DNA of 64,000 nucleotides from Novosphingobium aquimarinum (GTDB taxonomy: Bacteria > Pseudomonadota > Alphaproteobacteria > Sphingomonadales > Sphingomonadaceae), in the NCBI RefSeq assembly GCF_009746585.1, contig NZ_WRPO01000006.1:186001-250000 (forward strand), in the 5' to 3' direction. Positions 25,425 to 34,232 of the stretch are shown one piece after another. The position numbers were made by a program, and so were the translations under genes. Within the stretch, counting starts at the first letter, position 1. Each line of letters starts with the position of its first letter. The notes beneath the pieces were generated by a model, which saw only the letters and a list, made by a program, of their open reading frames with translations, was not told the DNA's origin and did not search any database.

Positions 25425-26800
25425 TTCACGTCTCCTTCGCCGGGCTGGCCAAGCTCGAAATCGCTCACCGGCCGCCGCTTGCGATCCATCGCATCGTACA
25501 TCAGCGCGCCGTCGACCCAGACCTTCTCGGGCCGCGAATAGACCGAGAGCGGATCGCCGTTCCACAAAACGACATCGGCCATCTTGCCGCTTTCGAGGCT
25601 GCCGGTCTTGTCACCGATTCCCATCGCCTTTGCCGGGTTGAGCGTGAACCAGCCGACCACGGTGGCGTCGGGAATTTCGATGCCCATGCGCCGCCCGTCG
25701 GCCTGCGCCTTGGCGGCTTCCTGGTTGAGGCGCTGGATGCCGTTCTCGTCATCCGAGTGAATGATGACGCAAGCGCCTTCGCGCGAGAGCAGCGCGGCGT
25801 TTTCGGGAATGGCGTCGTAAGCTTCCATCTTGAAGCCGTACCAGTCCGCCCAGACCGCCGAACACACGCCCGCCTCGCGCAGCAGATCGCCGATCTTGTA
25901 GCTTTCGACCGCGTGGTGGAAAGCCGTGACCTTGTAGCCGAACTCCTTGGCCATATCGAGCACCAGCGCCATCTCGTCGGCGCGATAGCAGTGGTTCTGG
26001 ATCAGGATCTCGCCCTTGAGCACGCCTTCGAGCGTCTCGTTGGCGAGGTCGCGCTTGGCGTGATCGCCGTTCATGTAGTTCTGCGCGTCGATCCAGGTCT
26101 GGCGATTGACCGCGAAGTTGCCCATCCGGGTCGAAGGCTTGGTGCCACGGCTGCCGTAGACGCGCTTGGGGTTTTCACCGCAGGCCATCTTCAGCGAATA
26201 AGGCGCGCCGGGAAACTTCATGCCCTGCACCGTGCGGCTCGGCACATTCTTGAGCGTGACCGAGCGGCCGCCCATGAGGTTGGCCGAGCCCGGCAGGATC
26301 TGCAGCGACGTGACGCCGCCATTGGCGAGCGCGCGGGTGAAGCCGGGATCCTGCGGCCAGACCGAATGCTCCGCCCAGACATCGGGGGTCGTGGGCGAGG
26401 TCGCCTCGTTGCCGTCCGAGTGCGCATCGACCGACGGCGTGGGATAGTCGCCGAGGTGCGAGTGGATGTCGATCACGCCCGGCGTCACGAACTTGCCGCT
26501 GCCGTCGATCTGCGTGAAGCCTGCCGGGATCGCGAGATCGGGGCCGCCGATGCCGGTGATCTTGCCGTTCTCGAACAACACCGTGCCGCCCTCGATCACG
26601 CCGCCCGCGCCATCGTAGACGGTGGCGCCGACCAATGCGGTCGGCGTGCCGGGATAGGCCTTATAGGTCGATGGGTAAGGCGTTTCGGTCGAAGCGGTCG
26701 ACTTGGCGCCGCCCGATCCGCCGGTCGTGGCGCAAGCGCTCAGAGCGAGGGCAGCGGCAAGCGCGCTACCAAGTTTCCCGATCCCGGGACGTACCATCAT
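25421..26800 (-). CDS. Amidohydrolase, lipoprotein (imidazolonepropionase-like)
   Basis: A 459-residue periplasmic lipoprotein; the signal ends ALALSACATTGG, giving the lipobox LSAC. The amidohydrolase domain is intact: PGVIDIHSHLGDYPTP supplies the first metal histidines, KVTAFHHAVESYK and IIHSDDENGIQRL the later His and Asp, and ESGKMADVVLWNGDPLSVY the composite beta-domain. Relatives hydrolyse dipeptides or cyclic amides. AGGGA about 10 bp upstream selects ATG 26800 over the ATG at 26827. It sits between a peptide transporter and a degenerate paralogue, which suggests periplasmic peptide or peptide-like breakdown coupled to uptake. Confidence 0.9.
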   Translation of the reverse strand: MMVRPGIGKLGSALAAALALSACATTGGSGGAKSTASTETPYPSTYKAYPGTPTALVGATVYDGAGGVIEGGTVLFENGKITGIGGPDLAIPAGFTQIDGSGKFVTPGVIDIHSHLGDYPTPSVDAHSDGNEATSPTTPDVWAEHSVWPQDPGFTRALANGGVTSLQILPGSANLMGGRSVTLKNVPSRTVQGMKFPGAPYSLKMACGENPKRVYGSRGTKPSTRMGNFAVNRQTWIDAQNYMNGDHAKRDLANETLEGVLKGEILIQNHCYRADEMALVLDMAKEFGYKVTAFHHAVESYKIGDLLREAGVCSAVWADWYGFKMEAYDAIPENAALLSREGACVIIHSDDENGIQRLNQEAAKAQADGRRMGIEIPDATVVGWFTLNPAKAMGIGDKTGSLESGKMADVVLWNGDPLSVYSRPEKVWVDGALMYDAMDRKRRPVSDFELGQPGEGDVK

Positions 26801-26860
26801 GATTTTGTCTTCCCTGTTAATCAACATACTGCCGCGCCGAAGCGCCGACAGAATCTGTGT

Positions 26861-28516
26861 TCACTTTGGTTTGACAGCCGGGTGAATGCCCGCTTCCTGC
26901 GCCTCGAGGCCTGCCCCCGCCTGGCCTTCCAGATCGTCCGAAACGTTCCGGTCGCCGAGCGTATCGAGATGCATCCAGCGCTTTACGATCGGTGACAAAA
27001 GCAGAACCACCACGGCGATGCCGATCGTGGTCCAGCCGATCGTGCTGTAGATCGACAGCGTCAGCTCCTTCGACATCTCGCCGCTTTCGCCGCCGGTCGC
27101 CTCACCGATCTTGCCCGCCACGAAATTGCCGACGGCGGTCATGTAGAACCACGCGCCCATGATGAAACTGCCGAGATGCAGCGGCGCAAGACGTGTCATG
27201 GCCGAAAGGCCGACGGGCGACAGGCAGAGCTCGCCGGTGGTGTGCAAAAGGTAGATGAGAAACACGAAGATGACCGGCGTCATGATCGCCGGATCGCCTG
27301 TGCTTGCCCCCCAGACGAAGACGAGGAAGCCGAGGCCCACTTGCACCAATGCCAGACCGAACTTGGCAGGCGCGCTCGGCTCCAGCCCCTTGGCGCCAAG
27401 AAACTGCCATAGTGCGGCGAAGACCGGCGCGAAGATCACGATGTAGATCGGGTTGATGGACTGGAACAGGCTGGTCGGCACCCCGCCCCGGTCGACGAAT
27501 TTGTCGGTATAGAGCGACAGCGAGCCGCCCGCCTGCTCGAACAGCCCCCAGAAGACCGGATTGAGTGCGATGAGGAACAGGATCGCGAAGATCCGCTCGC
27601 GCGCATCCTTGGGCAGCTTGAACGCCTCGTAGAGCGTATAGCCCAGCATCGCGACGCCGGTGATGATCAGCATCGTCTGGATCACGTCGACGTATTGAAT
27701 CAGCAACCAGATTACCGCGACGGCGGCAATGCCGGTGGCATAGAGCAGCATTTCCTTGCGCTTCACCAAAGGCATGGGCGGCTCGCCCTGGCCCCTGAGC
27801 GCGGGCTTGCCGAGCATGAAAATGATGAGCCCCAGGAGCATCCCGATGCCCGCGATGCCGAAGCCCCAGGACCAACCGATCGTCTCCCCAAGGTATCCGA
27901 CCAGAATGGTCCCGAGCGCCGCGCCGACGTTCACGCCCATGTAGAAGATCGTATAAGCCGCGTCTCGGCGGGTATCGGTCATGCGGTAGAGCTGCCCGAC
28001 GATGACCGAAATATTCGCCTTCAGGAAGCCCGAGCCGACGATGATCAGTGCGAGCGCGAGCCAGAAGATATTGATCGCGGGATCCGCCTGCTTGACCAGG
28101 GGATCGGTTGCGCCCTGCACGCCCTCGACCGCCATGAACAAGTGGCCGAGCGCGAGCACCAGCCCCCCGAAGAGCACCGCCTTGCGCTGCCCAAGCCAGC
28201 GATCGGCCAGATAACCGCCCAGCACCGGCGTGATATAGACGAGGCTGGTGTAGCCGCCATAAACAAGCGCCGCATCGCCATCGCTGAACAGCCAGAACTT
28301 GGTGAGATACAGAATCAGCAGCGCGCGCATGCCGTAGAAGGAGAACCGTTCCCACATCTCTGCATAGAACAGAACGAAGAGGCCACGCGGATGGCCAACG
28401 AATTCGTCGGACTTTCGCGTGGCGATGACACCGCCGATGGCCAGAACCGCGAAAAGAGCGAGGGCGGCAATCGCCGCGATCCAATCGCCCTCATTCCACA
28501 TGGAAATGTTCTTCAT
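26861..28516 (-). CDS. Proton-coupled oligopeptide transporter (POT/PTR)
   Basis: A 551-residue inner-membrane symporter of di- and tripeptides with about 14 helices. FYAEMWERFSFYGMRALLIL carries the ExxERFxxYG signature of helix 1, GGYLADRWLGQRKAV is the loop after helix 2, and LLHTTGELCLSPVGLSAM is the conserved region of the later helices. First gene of the operon with the two amidohydrolases (spacings 60 bp and a 4-bp overlap), divergent from ihfB with a 208-bp upstream region. Confidence 0.94.
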   Translation of the reverse strand: MKNISMWNEGDWIAAIAALALFAVLAIGGVIATRKSDEFVGHPRGLFVLFYAEMWERFSFYGMRALLILYLTKFWLFSDGDAALVYGGYTSLVYITPVLGGYLADRWLGQRKAVLFGGLVLALGHLFMAVEGVQGATDPLVKQADPAINIFWLALALIIVGSGFLKANISVIVGQLYRMTDTRRDAAYTIFYMGVNVGAALGTILVGYLGETIGWSWGFGIAGIGMLLGLIIFMLGKPALRGQGEPPMPLVKRKEMLLYATGIAAVAVIWLLIQYVDVIQTMLIITGVAMLGYTLYEAFKLPKDARERIFAILFLIALNPVFWGLFEQAGGSLSLYTDKFVDRGGVPTSLFQSINPIYIVIFAPVFAALWQFLGAKGLEPSAPAKFGLALVQVGLGFLVFVWGASTGDPAIMTPVIFVFLIYLLHTTGELCLSPVGLSAMTRLAPLHLGSFIMGAWFYMTAVGNFVAGKIGEATGGESGEMSKELTLSIYSTIGWTTIGIAVVVLLLSPIVKRWMHLDTLGDRNVSDDLEGQAGAGLEAQEAGIHPAVKPK

Positions 28517-28724
28517 GCGCCCCCGAATGCCTTTGAACCCCGTTGCGGGGCTTATCAGCGGGTTAGCGTAGCGAGCAAAATGCCCAAGCGAAAGGCTTTA
28601 GGCTCGCTTCGGGCAAAAGCGCGCGGGTATTGCGCAGGCACGATCCCGGTGGCAATTTTCTGTTGGGTTTGCAGAAAGGTAAGAGCCTGTTTATTGCGGC
28701 ACACTTGCAAAGGGGGAACTTCGC

Positions 28725-29006
28725 ATGATCCGATCGGAACTCGTTCAAGAGCTTGGCAAGATGAACCCGGAGTTGCGGGGGGAAGACATCGAACGTGCCG
28801 TCGATGCCTTCTTCGAGGAAATTGCCCAGCGCCTGAGCGAGGGCGGCCGCGTCGAGCTGCGAGGCTTCGGCGCATTCTCCACTCGCCATCGCGAAAGCCG
28901 CAAGGGCCGCAACCCGCGCACCGGCGAATCCGTGGACGTCCCCGAAAAGCGCGTTCCCTACTTCAAGCCGGGCAAGGAAATGCGCCAGCGGCTCAACGTC
29001 GAGTAG
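28725..29006 (+). CDS. ihfB: Integration host factor subunit beta
   Basis: A 93-residue DNA-bending protein that pairs with IhfA and acts in nucleoid structure, recombination and transcription. [17 protein letters not shown] and the beta-arm [20 protein letters not shown] are diagnostic, including the Asn-Pro at the tip that intercalates into DNA. AGGGGG lies about 9 bp upstream of the ATG. It stands alone, divergent from the POT operon and upstream of tRNA-Leu. Confidence 0.96.
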   Translation: MIRSELVQELGKMNPELRGEDIERAVDAFFEEIAQRLSEGGRVELRGFGAFSTRHRESRKGRNPRTGESVDVPEKRVPYFKPGKEMRQRLNVE

Positions 29007-29030
29007 GCGCGCAAGGAACCTCGCGCGCCT
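29005..29030 (+). terminator. Hairpin at the ihfB stop
   Basis: Perfect 8-bp stem AGGCGCGC/GCGCGCCT (29005-29012 with 29023-29030) overlapping the TAG of ihfB; loop AAGGAACCTC. No T-run, so termination is only inferred. Confidence 0.35.
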
Positions 29031-29145
29031 CGCCATCGGCCAGGGACGCGCGTCGGGTCCGAAGGACGGCGTGTCGGATCCGACATGATTGCTTCGACTT
29101 GCCGCCGGGGAACCGATCTGCCAGACGTCGCGCCGCACCGACTGC

Positions 29146-29230
29146 GCGGACGTGGCGGAATGGTAGACGCAGGGGACTTAAAATCCCTTGAGCCTTGCTC
29201 GTGCGGGTTCGAGTCCCGCCGTCCGCACCA
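29146..29230 (+). tRNA. tRNA-Leu (UAA)
   Basis: An 85-nt gene with acceptor arms GCGGACG and CGTCCGC, discriminator A and encoded CCA at 29228-29230. The anticodon stem GGGGA/TCCCT encloses the loop CTTAAAA, giving anticodon TAA. A long variable arm (TTGAGCCTTGCTCGT) identifies it as class II, and GGTTCGAGTCC is the T arm. No integrase or attachment-site duplication is visible next to it. Confidence 0.97.
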
Positions 29231-29476
29231 CGCCTGCACGGTGTCGGCAAGCCTTACATCCGGACTGGTCCAAAGCGCAGTTTTGATCAGATCGATCGCG
29301 CCCTGGACCCGGCAACGTGTTCCGTCCCGCACCCGACCGTCGGGATAATTTACGAAACCGCAATATGTCAGGATGTAACATCATTCGTGAATTCCAGGGT
29401 CGCTCCTCGGGGTTCGACACTTTCGCGATGGAATTTGGCCCGCATGGTGACGATGAAAACCCAGGAGACGGCAACG

Positions 29477-30136
29477 ATGCCTCTCGCATCCAGTGATGAG
29501 CCCGGCGCCGAACAGCGCCAGGAGCCGCGTTTAGCCCTGCTGCTGCGAACCGCGAAAGTGGTCTCGCCGCAGGGCGAATTCCTCTGCATCATCCGGGACG
29601 TGTCCGAAGGCGGCGTCCGCCTGCGCCTGTTCCACTTGCTGCCCGAAAGCTTCGACGGCGGTCTGGTCGAACTCGGCAACGGCGCCCAGTTCGGTGTCGA
29701 GAGGGTGTGGGAGAGCAATGGGGAAGCGGGCTTCCGCTTTACCCAGCCGATCGATCTTGAGGCCTTCATGGGCGAGGCGAGCCCGTACCCCAAACGCGCC
29801 ATTCGCCTGTGCATGGACGTTCCCGCCGAGATCGCCTTCGCCGGGCAGCAGATCCCGGTGAGGATCCATGATCTGTCGCGCCAGGGTGCCTGCATCGAAA
29901 GCGAGGAATTGCTCGCGCGGGGCCAGGTCCTGCGAATCAAGGGACCGCATCTGCCCGAGATCGAAGCCACGGTCTGCTGGCGGCGCGCGCCCAATTACGG
30001 TCTGGTGTTCGATCGCATCATGACCATGAGCGACCTCGCCGAACGGGCCGCGGCCATGCAAGGCGCGCTCGCGGCGCGTTCGTCCGATCCGGTTCAGGCC
30101 GGGCGGAACTTCATCGCATCGCCATTCATGCAGTAG
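29477..30136 (+). CDS. Tandem PilZ-domain protein
   Basis: A 219-residue soluble protein with two PilZ-like units. The first has RQEPR followed by RDVSEGGVRLRL (RxxxR and D-x-S-x-x-G, the c-di-GMP-binding pattern), about residues 13-60. The second has KRAIRLCMDVPAEIAF and HDLSRQGACIESEE, about residues 105-155, with a less complete arginine motif. It could link c-di-GMP to motility, envelope or cell-cycle output. AGGAG 9 bp before ATG 29477 selects this start. Its 3' end overlaps the convergent msrB by 43 bp. Confidence 0.85.
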   Translation: MPLASSDEPGAEQRQEPRLALLLRTAKVVSPQGEFLCIIRDVSEGGVRLRLFHLLPESFDGGLVELGNGAQFGVERVWESNGEAGFRFTQPIDLEAFMGEASPYPKRAIRLCMDVPAEIAFAGQQIPVRIHDLSRQGACIESEELLARGQVLRIKGPHLPEIEATVCWRRAPNYGLVFDRIMTMSDLAERAAAMQGALAARSSDPVQAGRNFIASPFMQ

Positions 30137-30591
30137 CGTTTGCCGGTGGGCTTGGGCCCGTCGTCGAACACGTGCCCGAGGTGGCCGCCGCACTTGGCGC
30201 AGTGCACTTCGGTGCGCGGATAGCCCAGCTTGAAATCTCGCGACGTGCCGATCGCGCCCGGTAGCGGCTTCCAGAAGCTGGGCCAGCCGGTGCCGCTTTC
30301 GAACTTCGTGGCCGAAGAGAAGAGCGCATTGCCGTCGGCCGCACAGACGAACGTGCCCTTGCGCTTTTCCTCGTTGAGCGGCGAGCTGTAGGGCCGCTCG
30401 GTGCCTTCCTTGCGCAGGATCTGAAACTGCGCGGGAGTGAGCCGCTTGCGCCACTCGGCTTCGCTGTAGCTGACGGGAAAGCCCTTCGCCTCGGCATCGC
30501 GCGATCCGCACGCGGCAATCACCGGCATGGCGACGCCCAGGCCGAGCCATGCCAGCATCCGGCGCCGGTCTGTCTGCTCGATCGTGATCAT
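30094..30591 (-). CDS. msrB: Peptide methionine (R)-S-oxide reductase, exported
   Basis: Reduces methionine-R-sulfoxide. Signature segments are SGTGWPSFW, EVHCAKCGGHLGHVFDDGP and GKRYCMNG, the last carrying the catalytic Cys. Only one CxxC pair is present: the position of the first pair reads FVCAADGNALF, so the structural zinc site of MsrB is probably missing. The N-terminus DRRRMLAWLGLGVAMPVIAACG has a twin-arginine start and a lipobox IAAC, so the protein may be a Tat-exported lipoprotein, matching the lipoprotein MsrA at 13417. 165 residues. Confidence 0.93.
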   Translation of the reverse strand: MITIEQTDRRRMLAWLGLGVAMPVIAACGSRDAEAKGFPVSYSEAEWRKRLTPAQFQILRKEGTERPYSSPLNEEKRKGTFVCAADGNALFSSATKFESGTGWPSFWKPLPGAIGTSRDFKLGYPRTEVHCAKCGGHLGHVFDDGPKPTGKRYCMNGDAMKFRPA

Positions 30592-30654
30592 CGCCTAGTC
30601 TCCCTCTGGAACAGCGCGTGATAGCACGCCGCGCCTGAACCGGGGATGTCGGGA

Positions 30655-31893
30655 TCAACCCCGCGCGGTGCGAAGCCGAGACAGGAGCTTGCGGCGCTGG
30701 CGCACCGGGGCCGGGCCCGACTGCATCACCCGCTTGCGGAACAGCCGCGAGCCCAGCTTCACGAACACGACCACGCAGACCAATTGCCACGCGATCGCCA
30801 GCACGTGCGGCACGAGTCCGGGATCGAGCGCGGCCCGCGCCAGCATCGCGAAAGGCGAGCTGAACGGGATCACGATCGCGGCGATCTCCAGCCCGCTGCC
30901 CGCCTCGGTCATCGCGAAGCTGGCGAAGAAGAAGTTGATGAGCTGCAGCATCGTCACCGGCATCGACATCGTCTGCACTTCGCGCACGGTGGTGGCGAGC
31001 GAGCCGATCGCGAGAAACAGCGAGCCGACCAGCAGATAGGCCATCGCGAAGTAGACCACGCCCAGCGCGAACAGCAGCGGCCAGCCCACGGCGGGCGCGG
31101 GCAGGCTCGGCAGCGCGGACCCGGCAGCCAGCACCAGCGCGCCGACCATCGATCCCCACACGGCGATGCCGACGAACGACACCCCGAGCATCGCGAACAG
31201 CTTGCCGAAGAACACTGCATCCATCGGGATCGCGGCGGCGAGGATCTCGATGATCTTGTTGCCCTTCTCCTCGACGAGGTTCGAGAGCACCATGCCGGCG
31301 AGGATCATCATCAGCAGGAACAGCAGCGTCTGCGCGCCCTGCGCGGTCTTGAGCCGGCCCGAGCGGCTTTCGCCACGCTTCGCGACGACGACCTGCGTCT
31401 CGACCTTGGCGTAGTCGCGCGGGCCGTTGCCTTCCGCCTGCGCCGCGATCAGCGAGACCGGTCCGCGCCATTCCTCCACCCAGCGCTGCGGGCCGGTGAG
31501 AACCGGGCTCGCGGGCGTGCCGGACAGAATCGCGGTGGTATCCGCTTTGGCAAGGCGGGCACGGGCGTCAAAGGCCTCGCCTGGCCGCACCTCGGCAATG
31601 ACGCGCATGTCGGGAAGCGGGATCCCGGCGGACCCGGCCAGCGAATCGCGCGCGGTCGTCATCCGCAGCGCATCTTCGCCGGACATGGCGATGCCGATGC
31701 GCGGGGTCTCGGCGCTGGTCTGCACGCGCTGGCCGACGCCGCCCGCCATGACTGCGACCACTACCGGAAACAGCGGGCCGAGCAGGAAAAACAGGAAGCT
31801 GCGGCTGAACAGGATCGCGGTGAAATCGCGCCGCGCGACGACCATCGCGGCGGCGAAAGTGGACAGACGGCCTGTCTCGACGGACTTGCTCAT
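30655..31893 (-). CDS. ABC transporter permease, NatB/ABC-2 type
   Basis: A 412-residue membrane protein with one N-terminal helix (ILFSRSFLFFLLGPLFPVVV), a periplasmic domain of about 150 residues and about six C-terminal helices, the layout of ABC-2 permeases such as the sodium exporter NatB. LVEEKGNKIIEILAAAIP is the conserved coupling segment. Its ATG overlaps the stop of the ATPase gene (ATGA). The frame is open much further upstream, but that part is the ATPase gene read out of frame. Substrate unknown; sodium or drug export is likely. Confidence 0.9.
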   Translation of the reverse strand: MSKSVETGRLSTFAAAMVVARRDFTAILFSRSFLFFLLGPLFPVVVAVMAGGVGQRVQTSAETPRIGIAMSGEDALRMTTARDSLAGSAGIPLPDMRVIAEVRPGEAFDARARLAKADTTAILSGTPASPVLTGPQRWVEEWRGPVSLIAAQAEGNGPRDYAKVETQVVVAKRGESRSGRLKTAQGAQTLLFLLMMILAGMVLSNLVEEKGNKIIEILAAAIPMDAVFFGKLFAMLGVSFVGIAVWGSMVGALVLAAGSALPSLPAPAVGWPLLFALGVVYFAMAYLLVGSLFLAIGSLATTVREVQTMSMPVTMLQLINFFFASFAMTEAGSGLEIAAIVIPFSSPFAMLARAALDPGLVPHVLAIAWQLVCVVVFVKLGSRLFRKRVMQSGPAPVRQRRKLLSRLRTARG

Positions 31894-32897
31894 CGCTTCT
31901 GCTCCACGGGGCTTTCCGCTTCGAGCGCACGCGCCGCCGCCTCGCCGGCGATCGCGACGAAGGCATCGTGCAGCCCCGCGCGCTCGATCGAGAGCGAGAG
32001 AATTCCGGCCTCGCCTTCGATCAGCGCGCGCAACAGCGGCTCGATCCCGGTTTCGGGCAGCGAGAAATACCAGAACTGGCCTTCGTTGCGGGCATCGGCG
32101 GGCAGCGCGGCCCGCCAGGCTCCGTCGATGGCGCGAGTCTCCAGCCGCACTTGCGCGGGGATCCGGTCGCGCGCGACGTCGACGGACCCGGCAAACGGCA
32201 CTTTGCCGCCGGCGATGATCGCGACTTCGTCGCACAGCCGCTCGGCATGGGCGATGACGTGAGTGGAAAAGATCACGGTGGTGCCGGTCGCGGCGAGATC
32301 GCGCATCATCCGCTCCAGCCGCCCCTGGTTGAGCGCATCGAGGCCGGAAAACGGTTCGTCGAATACCACCAGCCGGGGCCGGTGCACCAGCGTGCCGATG
32401 ATCTGCACTTGCTGCGCCATGCCCTTCGAGAGCTGGCGGATCTGCCGGTCTGCCGCATAGCCAAGGCCATGCTCCTCGAGCAACTCGCGCGCGCGCGCAC
32501 GACCCGTCTTGAGCGGCAGCCCGCGCAGCGCGCCGACGAACGCGATCGCGTCCACCGCCTTCATCGCCGGGTAGAGCCCGCGTTCCTCGGGCAAGTAGCC
32601 GATCCGGGTGGCGACATCGTGCGGCCGGTCGGCGCCGAGAATGCGGCGCGTACCCGAATCGGGATCGATGATGCCCAGCAGCATGCGCAGCGTCGTCGTC
32701 TTGCCCGCACCATTGGGGCCGAGAATGCCGTAGATCGCGCCTTCGGGGACGGAAATGTCGACCCCGTCGACCGCGGCGAAGCCGTCGAAGCGCTTGACCA
32801 GGCCGCGCGCTTCGATCGCGAGCGGCACCGTGTCGGTCCCGGTGTCCGGTGCGTCCGCGTTGCCCGCCACCGGCCATTCTCCTACAGCGATGTTCAT
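31890..32897 (-). CDS. ABC transporter ATP-binding protein, NatA-like
   Basis: A 335-residue ATPase. Walker A is GPNGAGKTTTLRML, the signature region is QLSKGMAQQVQI, Walker B is PRLVVFDEPFSGLD and the switch is STHVIAHAERLCDE. A C-terminal extension of about 100 residues is typical of the NatA and drug-export branch. It pairs with the permease just downstream. About 25 non-conserved residues precede the domain, so a later start cannot be excluded. Only 45 bp separate it from the divergent queG. Confidence 0.93.
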   Translation of the reverse strand: MNIAVGEWPVAGNADAPDTGTDTVPLAIEARGLVKRFDGFAAVDGVDISVPEGAIYGILGPNGAGKTTTLRMLLGIIDPDSGTRRILGADRPHDVATRIGYLPEERGLYPAMKAVDAIAFVGALRGLPLKTGRARARELLEEHGLGYAADRQIRQLSKGMAQQVQIIGTLVHRPRLVVFDEPFSGLDALNQGRLERMMRDLAATGTTVIFSTHVIAHAERLCDEVAIIAGGKVPFAGSVDVARDRIPAQVRLETRAIDGAWRAALPADARNEGQFWYFSLPETGIEPLLRALIEGEAGILSLSIERAGLHDAFVAIAGEAAARALEAESPVEQKR

Positions 32898-32942
32898 TCC
32901 TGCGCCCCTAGGCCCTGCACATAAAGTCGAGCATCCGCAAGT

Positions 32943-34046
32943 TTGGTTAAGACCGTCCTAAATCCCGATCTTTCGGACGCGCTCGCCGCCGAAGCGGAGC
33001 GGCTGGGCTTCTGCGCTTGCGGGATCGCGTCCGCCGAGCGCGACGACACGCGCGCCCGGTTGCTGGAGACCTGGCTGGCGGAGGGCATGCACGGCTCGAT
33101 GGGCTGGATGGCCGAACGCGCGCACCAGCGCCGCTCGCCACAGGATTTGTGGCCCGAAGCGCGCTCGGTGATCGTGCTGGGAATGAGCTATGCACCCGGC
33201 GCCGATCCGCTGGCGCTGGCCGAACATGGCGGGATCGCGCGGATTTCGGCTTATGCGCAAGGCGCGGACTATCACGACACGGTCAAGAAGGCGCTGAAAG
33301 CACTGGCCCGCTGGCTGATCGCGGAAGCGGAGCGGCGCGGCCTACCCGATGCCGGCGTGAAAGTGTTCACCGACACCGCGCCGGTGATGGAAAAGCCGCT
33401 GGCCGCCGCCGCCGGGCTCGGCTGGCAAGGCAAGCACACCAATCTGGTCAGCCGCGAACACGGATCGTGGTTGTTCCTCGGCGAGATCTACACGACGCTG
33501 GAGTTCGAGACCGACAAACCCGCGCAAGACCGCTGCGGCTCGTGCCACGCCTGCCAGGACGCCTGCCCGACGAACGCCTTTCCCGAACCCTACCGCCTCG
33601 ATGCGCGCCGCTGCATCAGCTACCTCACGATCGAGCACAAAGGCGCGATCCCGGAAGAATTCCGCGATGCTCTCGGCAACCGCATCTATGGTTGCGACGA
33701 TTGCCTTGCGGTTTGCCCCTGGAACAAGTTCGCCAGCACCGCGCATACCATGCGTGCCTTCCTGCCCCGCGCCGAACTCGCCGCCCCGCCGCTCGACGCG
33801 CTGCTGGCACTCGACGATGCGGGCTTCCGCAAGCTGTTCGCCGGCTCCCCGATCAAGCGAATCGGCCGCGACCGCTTCGTCCGCAACTGCCTCTACGCGG
33901 CGGGCAACAGCGGCGATCCCGGACTGCTGCGCGCGATCGAGCCCTTGCTGACGGATCCTGATCCGGCAGTAGCAGACGCGGCGGCGTGGGCGAAGAGCCG
34001 ACTTGAATGCGAGCGGGTGCGGTCCGCCCATCCGGGCGAACCTTAG
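32943..34046 (+). CDS. queG: Epoxyqueuosine reductase
   Basis: Converts epoxyqueuosine to queuosine in tRNA, the last step of queuosine synthesis, using cobalamin and two 4Fe-4S clusters. The clusters are marked by [12 protein letters not shown] and [11 protein letters not shown]. Other family blocks are [34 protein letters not shown] and [14 protein letters not shown]. The 367-residue length is normal. The only available start is a TTG at 32943 with no clear ribosome-binding site. No other que gene is in the window. Confidence 0.95.
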   Translation: MVKTVLNPDLSDALAAEAERLGFCACGIASAERDDTRARLLETWLAEGMHGSMGWMAERAHQRRSPQDLWPEARSVIVLGMSYAPGADPLALAEHGGIARISAYAQGADYHDTVKKALKALARWLIAEAERRGLPDAGVKVFTDTAPVMEKPLAAAAGLGWQGKHTNLVSREHGSWLFLGEIYTTLEFETDKPAQDRCGSCHACQDACPTNAFPEPYRLDARRCISYLTIEHKGAIPEEFRDALGNRIYGCDDCLAVCPWNKFASTAHTMRAFLPRAELAAPPLDALLALDDAGFRKLFAGSPIKRIGRDRFVRNCLYAAGNSGDPGLLRAIEPLLTDPDPAVADAAAWAKSRLECERVRSAHPGEP

Positions 34047-34127
34047 CGGCACCGGCCCACGCCCCCACCCGACCTCCCATCAGGATACACTAGTGGGAGG
34101 TCGGGTGGGGGCGTGGGCCGGTGCCGT
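34046..34127. repeat. 82-bp palindrome, copy B
   Basis: Left arm 34046-34079 and right arm 34094-34127 pair over 33 bp without mismatch around a 14-base loop. The left arm is identical to that of copy A at 23919. It begins on the last base of the queG stop codon and lies between convergent genes. Confidence 0.9.
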
Positions 34128-34151
34128 GCCAAACCGCGAATGCGGTTTGGC
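34128..34151. terminator. Perfect hairpin next to palindrome B
   Basis: Ten-bp stem GCCAAACCGC/GCGGTTTGGC with loop GAAT directly after the palindrome. It belongs to the same convergent intergenic block and may assist termination in either direction. Confidence 0.4.
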
Positions 34152-34183
34152 AATCACAAAGACTCGCGGGGGACGGGGGCGGG

Positions 34184-34207
34184 GGCAACCTGGCGATGCA
34201 GGTTGCC
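34184..34207 (-). terminator. Hairpin at 3' end of FAD reductase gene
   Basis: Nine-bp perfect stem GGCAACCTG/CAGGTTGCC with loop GCGATG, 25 bp past the stop codon of the minus-strand gene. No T-run is visible. Confidence 0.4.
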
Positions 34208-34232
34208 ACTCGGAAAAGACTCCCGAACCCTC

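Noticed and set aside
29146-29230. tRNA-Leu as an integration site
   Set aside because: No integrase and no repeat of the tRNA 3' end were seen nearby, and flanking genes are core genes.
30655-32877. A fused ABC transporter of 740 codons
   Set aside because: The ATPase motifs occur in a different frame (31890-32897) and the permease has its own ATGA start, so these are two genes.
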